64,000 nucleotides of DNA from Pleodorina starrii (taxonomy: Eukaryota > Chlorophyta > Chlorophyceae > Chlamydomonadales > Volvocaceae). Below, in pieces: positions 52,833 to 63,100 of the stretch (the stretch's first letter is position 1; each line of letters starts with the position of its first letter). Below the pieces are notes generated by a model. It was not told where the DNA came from and searched no databases. It saw only the letters and a list, made by a program, of their open reading frames with translations. Made by a program: the position numbers and the translations under genes. Location: positions 868,001-932,000 of the forward strand of contig BRXU01000036.1 in the NCBI GenBank assembly GCA_030267565.1, written 5' to 3'.

Positions 52833-55449
52833 ATGACAAAATTCACCGAGCTCGCTCTCGGAGATGATGGAGGCGCTGGCCCTGGCACGTCATCGCAGCA
52901 GGTGCGACCCCGCCCGTGGATGTGTCGGGGGAATGGCACGACGGTCCGCGAACTTCCCCTGCATCAACTCCAGCTTCACGCCACAATCTGCGCCTTTGAT
53001 GCATTTCGTCAATTGCTTGTTCTTCCGCTATAATACGACAATTCACGACGGGAGCACCTCACGTAAGCTAGCACGTACCCGGCGAGTCTCGGCTTGAGCT
53101 GCAGGTCGTGGTCTTCCCCGACACGAAACGCGCAGTTGGCTGCCTGCGGCGGGCCGCTCAGTTCCCCGGAATGAAATTGCGCTCTTCCCTAGGTCCTAGG
53201 GTCCTAGGCCCTAAACGGCTTCCCAAATGGCTCTGCGGTAAATGCCGCTGCATGGCTACCTGACTACCTGACTACTTGACTACTCGCCCGCTCCACGCCC
53301 GGTCAAATCTCCTTCCGAGTTCCGATTCCTGCGGGGCTTGGCTTCAGCTGCACACACCTCACCTGCCCCCCCCTGCGAACCTGCTCCGAAAGCTGCCTAC
53401 CTACCTTGCTCTCTTGACAGCATACCGTATATCGACCACCACTGCCATACGTGTGATCACCTGCATTCCGCGCCCGTCACAACTCCGCGCGCGAGCTCTC
53501 TGTCTCTCCCTTTCTCTCCCCCGCCCCCGCCCCCGCTCTACCCCTCCGCCTGCCCTCCGCACATCACGATCGCGGCCTCCGCCTCCGCCGCCTCCGTCCT
53601 CTCCCCCTCCGCCTCCCGTCATCGGACTTCGCTGCAACTTTTTCACCCCCTGCGCTCCTTCTCTTCCCTTTCCTTCCCTTCCCTTCCCTTTTCTTCCCTT
53701 CCCTTTCCTTTCCTCTCCTCCCTTACCCTACACATCAGGACGCCTTCGCCCACAGCTCCCCCTCCACCTCCGCCTCCACCTCCACCGCCTCGGACACCGC
53801 CGCCTCCGTCGACGCCGCCGCCCGCTCCGCCGCGCTAGCGACCCAGTTGGGCATCAGCGACGCTCCGCCCCCCTGGTGGTCCCAGCAGCTGAACCGGGTC
53901 TCCAGTTTGGTGTTCAACGGCGGGATCGTCGCGCTCGTGAGGGCCTGGGTCAACCCACCCAAACTCGAGGTAGGGCTTGAATTTGCATTTGAACTTAATA
54001 AAATCGAATTTGAATTTGAATTTGAATGAACCGTGTTCGTACATTCGTACATTCTTCACCAATTCAAATCCAAATCCAAATCCAAAATTAAATCCAAAAC
54101 GAATCCAACTCGATTCGACTCCAATGGATCCATCCATCGCACACTCCCCACCCGCACCCTCCCCCCTCCCCCTCCCCCTCCTGCCCGGCACGCAGGTACC
54201 AAGTGAGGGCGGCTCGGTGCCCGAGTGGTACGCGGCCGAATGGGCTGAGCGCACCCGCTGGCGGCGGCTGGGCAACCAGGTGGCTCGGGACACGGCGGCA
54301 CTGGCCGGGGTGATGCTGCTCATGGATGGAGTGGAGGTGGGTTTGGGTGGGGTGTGGGGGTGTGGGGGTGGGTGGTGGGGTTAGGTGGGGCGGGGATGGG
54401 GGTGTGGATGGGGGGGGGCCAAGGGCCGTGGGTGGCGCTGGGTGGGTGGCTGAAGGCGGGCTGCTGCGATAATGAGGCTGAGTTGGATTTAGAACTAGGG
54501 TCTGGGTGGGGCGGCATGTATTGATGGGATCGGAAATAAAATTTCCACCCGCCCGCATGGCGCATCGATCTGTACAACAGCATCGATCCACCGTACAACT
54601 CCGTACTAAAACGTATGTATCCGTACATCCATCCAGGCGGGCATGCGGAGTGTTCGTGGAGGCCAGGACGACCCCTGGAACCGGGTCATGGGCGGTGTGT
54701 CGGCGGGCGGCATACTGGGCCTTATGTGGTGCGTGGGTCGTCGTACGCTCGTACCGTACGTGTCATTCACGTGACGTCAAGCAGCACACAGCATGCGGCG
54801 TTGCACCTGCTGGGGTGCGAGGCGAGGGGAGCGCAGTGGGGACGGGCGCATGCGACACCACACCACCACAACCAACCAACAGCATGCTTGCTTGTGATAC
54901 TACTTGCGTGGGGGCGAGGGGAGCGTGGTGGGCGGCGGCGGGTGACGTCACGGGGGGGAGGGAAGGGGACGGAGGGGCATTCGTCGAGGGTAGGTGGGTG
55001 GGTGGGTGGGTGGGTGGGTGGGCGTTCATGCCTGACACGCACCCGCCTAACGGCCCCCAGCAGATGGAGTATGTAGCGTAGTTGCCTATCTATCTACCTG
55101 GCGTATGGCGTATATGGCACCAACCTATCTACCTGCCCGTCTCACATTTGATGGATTGTCGCATGGAACGAGTGCTGCTGCCTTTAGCTGCCGTACCGCC
55201 CCCGTCTCTGTGCATGTGCATGTGCGTTTGCGTGTGTATATGCTCGCTCGCTGTGTATGTCCGACCGTGCACGTGCACGCGCACGTGCACGTGTGTGTGT
55301 GAGCGAGCGAGCAGGTACCCCGGCGGGGCCAACCCCCGCGGTCGCGCCTACATGACCGCCGCCGGCTCCTTCGTGGGGTACTTCTCCTACGTGGCGGAGA
55401 GGGCGGTGGATGCCTCGCTGCTAAACACGCAGCGAGCACTGGAGAAGGG

Positions 55450-55484
<35 letters not shown>

Positions 55485-55503
55485 CATGCGTGCGTGCGTG
55501 CCA

Positions 55504-55538
<35 letters not shown>

Positions 55539-55613
55539 CATGCGTGCGTGCCATGCGTGCGTGCGTGCGTGCGTGCCATGCGTGCCATGCGTGCGTGCCA
55601 TGCGTGCGTGCCA

Positions 55614-55656
<43 letters not shown>

Positions 55657-57048
55657 CATGCGTGGGTACGGTACAAACATACGGGGTACATACATACCCG
55701 GTACTGAGGGTACTGCATGCCGTACATACGGCTGCAAGCATGTGTGTAAGTGCGCAAGTACAGGAAATTGCTTGCGGGGCCTTTGTTTGTTTGTTTGTTT
55801 GTTGGCTCGTTGGCTAGTTCGTTGGCCAGTCATCTAGTTCCAAGCCCAATCCCCAACCCCCAATCCCGACCCCGGCCCACACCGTGCCGCACCTTCACGC
55901 CAACACCAATCCCAACACCAACACCAACACCAACACCAACACCCCGACGCCCATTCATACACACACGCCCATAAGAGCTGCTGGAGAAGCCGGAGGATGC
56001 GTTGCGGGCTCAGCTGAACCGCCCCTACCTGCAGTCGCTGCTGAGGGCCAAACAGCGGCAGATGCGCGAGGCGGCGCAGCGGGAGGTGGCGGAGCGGGTC
56101 CGGCGGGAGCAGAGCGGACTGGCGGCGGACAGCACAAGGCAGCAGCAGCAGCATCAGCTGCCAGCGGGGGCGGGGGCGGTGGACGATGGGAGTGGCGGCG
56201 GCATCGGCGGCGGCGATGGGCCGTACGGCGGTGGCGCCGGGGAGGAGATGGGCTCGGCGGCGCAGTCGTCGGTTTCGGAGCAGGTGCGTACATACATACG
56301 GTAGCCAGTGGCGGTGGGAGGTGGCTGGACGATGGAAGTGGGTGGATGTGGCATGTGGGATGTGGGATGGGGGATTTGGGTTGTGGGTAAGCCCGGGCGC
56401 CTGAGGGCCAGGATCCGCGGGATAAGCCTTTGCTGCTTACAGTTGCGTTAGTTGGGGTAAGGGGCAGCGAGAGGTGCTAGGTACTTGCTCGCAACCCAGA
56501 CGATCCAGCGACCCTGCTGCTGCTGCGCCGGTTTCGGAGCGGGGCCAGTTTGTTGGTCAGCGTGCGGATGTGTGCGTGGGTGTGTGGGTGGGTGGGTTGC
56601 GCTGTGTTGCTTTGGATGGCTGTGTGGGTGGCAGATTGCTTGGGACGAAGGCAGGGGAGCAGGCAGGGGCGGGGGGCACCCGTAATAACCCGCATCTGTA
56701 CCCGTAACCCGTAACCCTTACCCGTTACCCGTATCGACGCCTTTTCTTAACCTTCAGTCGGGGTCGACTGCATCATTATCGGGTGGCGGCCATATGGCAA
56801 GCAGCAGCGGCAGCAGCAGCAGCCTCCGGAGCGGCGGCAGCGGCCGCATCATCACCGCTGCAGCGGCGGCTGGTGGCGGCGGCGGCGGTCGTGGCGGCAG
56901 CGTTGGGTACAGCGGCAGCGGCAGCAGCAGCAGCGACATGGGCGCCAGCGACAAGGGTGTGTTGGTGATTACGGAGGAGGAGGATGGCGACGGCGCCGGC
57001 GACGGCGACGGCGCAGCGGGGGGAGCTGATGGGAGAAGGCGGTGGTGA
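52833..57048 (+). CDS. Tim17/Tim22/Tim23 (PRAT) family membrane protein
   Basis: Seven exons with matching phases: 52833-52901, 53739-53969, 54196-54336, 54637-54728, 55315-55448, 55976-56283 and 56758-57048; 421 aa. Hydrophobic, Gly-rich segments at about residues 78-97, 131-149, 165-179 and 191-209 fit the four helices of PRAT proteins, which act in mitochondrial or plastid protein import or in complex I. The signature is DDPWNRVMGGVSAGGILGL, then RGRAYMTAAGSFVGY. The C-terminal half is unlike a classic Tim: a charged helix (LLRAKQRQMREAAQRE), then Gly/Ser-rich and acidic low complexity to the stop. Which subfamily (Tim22, Tim23, NDUFA11/B14.7 or another) cannot be told. The first exon (MTKFTELALGDD) rests on phase and a good donor only. 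Confidence 0.75.
55449..55663. repeat. (GTGC)n with CATGCGTGC interruptions
   Basis: Runs from the first base of intron 55449-55975, so the 5' splice site GTGCGT is itself the first repeat unit. Confidence 0.95.
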
Positions 57049-59935
57049 TGAATATGATGATGAGGGGAAACGCGGTGACGACGGTGCGCGGTGATGCGTG
57101 GTGCGAAAGCGAGATACCGGTGGATAGCTTCATTTCCATGAATGAATTCACAATCAAAGGGCGGAGGAAAGGGTTTCGGAGCCGTCGAGTCCTGACCTAG
57201 CTAGCTACCCTGGCTGGCTAGAGCTACCCACCTACGGTATGTACATGTGAAATAAGGCAGCGGCGGTGCTGCCTCACCGAGCAATCGGCCTACCGTAAGC
57301 AAGCAGATCGAATGCTTTGCCATAAGCTATGGCCCCAGCAAGCAAGGCTGCTGCGTGCTTCCTTTGGCGGATGGATTCCCGTAAAAGCGGGGTATGATAC
57401 AAGCAAGCTACCGTCGGGCCGCAAAGCAACAAACGAACTGCCTTGGCTGTATAAGAGGTAATAGCTATGCAGCCCAGTGCGTGGCGGCGGTCCTGAAGGT
57501 TGGACGGTTGATCAGCTAACGGTTGTACGGTTGATAGTTTTACGACAAGTCAACAACGAAACCCGTCTACGACAATGCGCGGCGGCACGTACGGTTGTAC
57601 GATTGATGCACCCTTGTATGTGGACTCACGCACGCACGCACATGGCACATCTAGCTATCTAGCTATCTAGCTACCTTGCTTGTGTGCCCATCCAAACAAC
57701 AGGTCAGCCAGCTGCAGCATAGCAGCACTCAGAAGTATGTGTATGCATGAGACGTACGGCTTCATGCACCTATCTACCTGCCTGACAGGCAGATGGCAGA
57801 TGGCACGCGTGAAATAAAGCGGACGGACGCTTCGTTGTCTGCCTGCTGTTCCTTAAAAAATTGTTGATCACCCACGCACAATGATGTGTTGGTCGCTCCG
57901 CTCGGCCATCTGCGGTAGGCAGGGTCTGGCAGGGTGGTGGTTGCTGGTTGGATTGATTGGTGGGATTGCGTGGACGGATTACCGTATTCGGCGCTGACGT
58001 GGATTTCCGACAGAAATCCGTACATACGGCAGGGGCGTGCGGGGGACATTCGCCTCGCATCGGTGGCTGGCTGGCTGCTGGCTGGATCATACATGTGGGT
58101 TTCCTTTGGTGCGTGGCAGCGATCGAGCAAAGGTTCATTAGATATATAGGGATGTTACATAGTGGATGACTTTATTGATCAGGAATGAGCGAGCAAAAGA
58201 AGATTGATGAGCGAGCAAAAGAAGATTGAATGAGCGATCGAGCAAACAGGCATTAGCTACAAAGATAAATCCACAACCACCACTGCTCCCATATCCACCC
58301 TACCACCAGAAACAATAGTTAGGCTCGCTCAGCAGCCAAGCAAATGCCGCCTGCTGCATTTGGCAGCGCGATCATCTCATCGATCGATCAAATAAACGAA
58401 CCAAGCAACCTTACTTTCCACTTCCGTCCATCCATTCGGAAGCCCAACACGCGGCAGTGGACACCATGCATTTAGCAGAGAGCACATCGATAAAACTGCT
58501 ATCTAGCGCCAAGCATATAATATATTCAAGCTGCTCTCACGCATCGATCGGATCGCATCGCCTGCTGTTGCCCGTCTCCATCCCATGTCCCGTCCATCGA
58601 TGTATGGCCCAAGCATCTATCTGGCTGCCCGCCTGCCAGATACATCCTGATACATCGATGCACTGCCGTAAGCATCGTACCTACCTCCGCCTGCGTGCCT
58701 GCCTGGACAAATAACGAATAATCGAACGTTACGAACTCCGTAGGCCGATTAAATCCTGCCGCCAAAGTATCCAATCAGATGCGTACGCGGTCATTCTCAG
58801 AAATAGAATGCGTGGTCGTAATTAATTAGAAACAATCAGAATCGCCCCAAGCAAGCTACGTAGGCCGATTGCGTGCGTGCTGCCCATCCAGAGGTGAGAG
58901 GTACGCATGGCATGCATCTCACAACGAAAGAACAACCAGCAGGTGCCGTACAGTCAACGTCAAGTGCGGACGAGTTTCCATACGCCCGCCATCCGAGGCC
59001 GCCGGCCCTTACTATCAAACAAGGCGGTGATGGCACATACAGCAGCAGCCTTGCCGAAAGTCAGCAGCAGCCTTGCCGAACGAGCAGCGTAGCGGGATTC
59101 AAGCCTGCACTAGCTACTCGCGCCTTTCAAGCGAAATGTGCCTTTTAAATCGACGGCGGCGCGGTGCGAATCAACGATGGCATGGCAGCAGCTGCCCAGC
59201 GTGCGTCCGTCGTCGCTGCAGGGCTTTAACCCAAACACATGAATAATAATGCACGTGTGCGTAGACACGCTGGCACCATTGCGCGCATGCGTGAGTCATC
59301 AACGAAGTCCCTCTTCATCATCATCGATCATCATCAGTCAATTCGATCGCCGGCGGTCAGGCCAGCCAGCTAGCCCAGCATGGCAGAGTAGGTCGGGCAG
59401 CATCTCAGGTCATCGTTGAACAGGCTAATATAGCTGTTGTACATGTAGTTGCATTGGTTGTTGGTTGGTTGTTCGTTGGTTGTTGTCGGTTGTGCACGAG
59501 CGGGAGCAACAGGCAGCAAAAGATGTGAGAATCGATTGACGTCGGTCGGAGTAAGCTACACGCACAAGTAGGGAAAGCAAGAAGCAAGAAAATGCATGTG
59601 CATGCGGGAGCTGCGAGGCTACACATGTATGTCGGATGCGTGTGACCACCTATATATATCGGATGCGTGTGACCACACGCACATATATATATACGACAAT
59701 CGTACGTTCTGCCAGCGGGCCCCTATCTATCTAGCCATACGTCATCAAATTCTCACCAAGTGTTTGGGAAGTCGCCCATGCACAGATCCTGGAGGGTGGT
59801 TGGATTCTTGACCTCAATGCAAATCTCTCCTCCAGTCGCCTCCGAGAGGCCCCAGTTTAAACTCGATTGCACTGCTGTCCGAGGGCTATCGCAATGTTCC
59901 ACGCGACAACCCATGATGATCACATAGATAGCTAA
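57049..59935. other. Gene-poor, lower-GC stretch between the PRAT gene and the LINE ORF
   Basis: No conserved ORF seen. It contains the PRAT 3' UTR; no TGTAA was found nearby. It also has CGATCGAT- and TAGCTATC-type short repeats, a 22-bp direct duplication (58187-58208 and 58209-58231), and two copies of TCGGATGCGTGTGACCAC (59632 and 59659). It may include the LINE 5' UTR, but no 5' end or target-site duplication could be fixed. Confidence 0.5.
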
Positions 59936-60160
59936 CACTCCGCTGCCGTTGCAGCACTAGCGCCTCGGACAGCAAGACCATTTGTCGCGACAAGTAGGGT
60001 GCAGCCTCCAGCCTCTCTCCAGTCCTCTTCTGCAACACTACACAACCAATGCGGTGGTCTGAGAGCCAGCCTGCCCCCCGGCGTGCGGTCGGTCAACCCC
60101 CTGTGCAACCGCGTCGATGGCGCGGAACAGGGGACCTGCGCCGCTGCCGGACAGGGAGGA

Positions 60161-63100
60161 ATGGGCAAAAGACCACAACAGCTTGGTTATCGTGCTTTGG
60201 CCAAGCGTCGCCCGATAGGCGCTGCTGCTGTGGACGCGGACGACCCGGCCCTTTCCCATGAGGCCGGGGAGCTCTGTGATCACGACAACTCCATCCTTTC
60301 ATCCCTGCCTTGGACTCCTTCTAAAGCCTGCAATCCATTGCTGCGAGCCAGACTGTCCCCCGGAGGTGGGCCCGTTAACTCGACCCGACGCAAGAGCATT
60401 CGCTCGTGCAACGGAGAGGGTGCGGCGCCAAATCCGGAAGGGAAGCTCTGTGCAACGGGCCTTGGCATTGGGCGACTGATACAACGACGCGGTCCTCTCC
60501 GGACTCGGCTCATGACTCGGAATAACCACAGACCCATGGCCTCGAGCAAACCCCGCACGACACACCCCTATGATAGAGGAAAACCATCTCTACTTTCCTT
60601 AGAGGAAAACGACAGCCCCAGTGTTAGCTTGGACGACAGAGCATCGGGACCATGCTGTCCTCCTCCCCAGGCAGACCCTGGCTTTGCATCCCCAGCCACA
60701 GCACCTCAATCAACGCTCAGAAGAGGAACCAAGGGTCGCGGAAAATGCCCACGGATTCAGCTGGCTCGAAAGATACGAGTGCGCAACAGTATTGGTACCT
60801 CGTCCCGTGTTGATTACATGTATGTACAGTGTCCCCTAACAGTAGGCGACCTCAGCCTGCACAACGAGAAGTGCGTCGACATGTCCGAAGAGCACAACCA
60901 AGAAACTGAAGCAAGTGCGCTAGACAACATTACAACAGATAGCAACGATGAAATCACACAAACGACCTTTAAAGCCCATGCAGCCAATACCAGAACGCCA
61001 GCCCAGAGCAACGCAGAAGGAAAAGCCGTACTACGGGAAAGGGACCCCCAGAACCGTAATGGGCAACACCAAGCACGAGTCCCGATGGATGACATGCTGA
61101 TGGCGGAATTAGCAAGCTGCCAATGCCTAGGCGGACTTCGCTGGCACGGGAGAGATGCAGGGGACCAGCGAGGCCTAGTAGCCAACCAGGAGGGGGACGG
61201 AATCGGAGAGACATCCGAGAATGTGATTGTCAGGATGTTACACGCGCCGTGTGGTAGAGTGGTCCCCCAGGGCCAGTGGAGCCCACCCCCCGTGGCCCAG
61301 CCCATTAGGCGGAAGGACGGAGGACGAAGCGGATGGCAGGTCGCGGTTCATGAAGCTGTAACCTGCATCCACCATAACCCACCCCCGGCAGTACCCCCTG
61401 CGCGCCCCATTAGCACGCCAACACACACACAGCGTGCACAACCAAGCCGCGAGCACATCCGTAGTCATACAACTGCATTACGACATCTGACCCGCATGAT
61501 CGGATCACCCTTGCCCACACACAGGGCCCAGAGGATTCAGGCACCACACACCCAGCAGACACGTCTGCACCGCCTGACCGTGCTGTGGCCCCCACCCGCG
61601 ACCATCCCCCCACCCACCTACCACGAGCCACAAGAAGCACAGTTCTGCCAAATACACGCCATTAACAACCTCATGGGCCGTCGGGTCCTTGAGCCACTGA
61701 CCGTACTGCAGTACTGCAATGCCGTACAGCTCCGGCTAAACGAACTAGCCAGACACAGCCCACGAGAAACTGGCACTGCCAAACTCTGGAGCCATGCGTT
61801 TAACCGACATACCGGAAACTTCAGCGTCATGCTGGTGAACCACTACCTACGCCACTGCGTCAATCTACAGGGCGGAACATGCCCCTACCTCGCATCCGTC
61901 TCCTGCGGCTACACCATCCCACCCGGAAGCAGTCGTGAAACCATTCTAGCCGGAATTGCGGCACACACACCCAACGGCAGTACGGCCCTCTCACTTGGAT
62001 TCGTACTGCAAGGGCCAGCCCACGCCATAGCGGTTAAGCGCGCCGGGGACAACTGGTTCCGCATTGACTCAGCTGAGGCGGTTGGGCGAAGTCAAACGCC
62101 CATGGACAACAGCCAGTGGGCACGGCTAACAGGCCACGTCCATTACCTGGCGTCGGTAGACATTTTGACCATCAATCAGATGATGCTGGATTTCCGCCAC
62201 ATCCCGGGGCTGGAAGAGTGGCACACAATGGAAGGTCGCACGCAGACCGCTCAGCTACCCACAGCCCCCACCATCCTCGATCTCACTGACCCCAGCCCCA
62301 CACCGATGGCACTGGATGAGTCGGACCACCGGCAAAACGCAGCATGCGCGGCAACCAGGTACGATGCAGCCGACATCCACCCCACACCGATGGAGATCGA
62401 CGAGACAGACCTCACGGGAACCGAAGGACGTACGCAAACCCCCCCATCACAACTCGAACACCCCCTACCCCCTACCCCTGCGCATGAGGATCTGAACGCC
62501 GCCGAGCTAAGCGCTGCCCAGCATGAGAACCCCGGTGATAACCCTGCAACCACAGCCGCTGAACCAAGTCCCATGGAAATAGATCCTGCGGAACCCGGGA
62601 CGGGCGCAGCGCAGCCATTGCCGGACGCTCACAACGTCAAGCTCCACCCGCGTGAAACGCAGCCAGACCTCCAGGGGGCCCGCCCAGCAGACGCGGGCAC
62701 CACATCGGCGCGCCGCTCCAACGCGGACGGAGCCGCAAACCGCAACCCCGGGCCACAAGCAGCGGCACCTGCAAGTAGAAGCAGGAAACGGACCAGAGGT
62801 CAGACGGGAACGACGCCAGCAACCCATACCATCACATACCACCTCCGTCGTATGCTGGGACTCCCCATCCGACCGGGACGGAACCAACGGGCGGACGAAA
62901 CGCCGGATGCAGCAGAGGCAGCTCGGGGACCCGCACATACCCCTCCCAACCCGGCCCCCGAGCCAACACACACCACGCACACGCCCGCCGAACCAACCGC
63001 CCCACGTACAAAACAGCGCAAGCGCCACGCAGACAACCCCCCCATGCCGCAACCCCGCCCCAAACCGAAATCAGGACACCAGCAACAGCACATGACAAAA

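Noticed and set aside
55387..55833. Open frames encoding Cys-Arg-Ala or Thr-His-Ala-Arg runs
   Set aside because: Translation of the (GTGC)n microsatellite; the PRAT exon ends at 55448.
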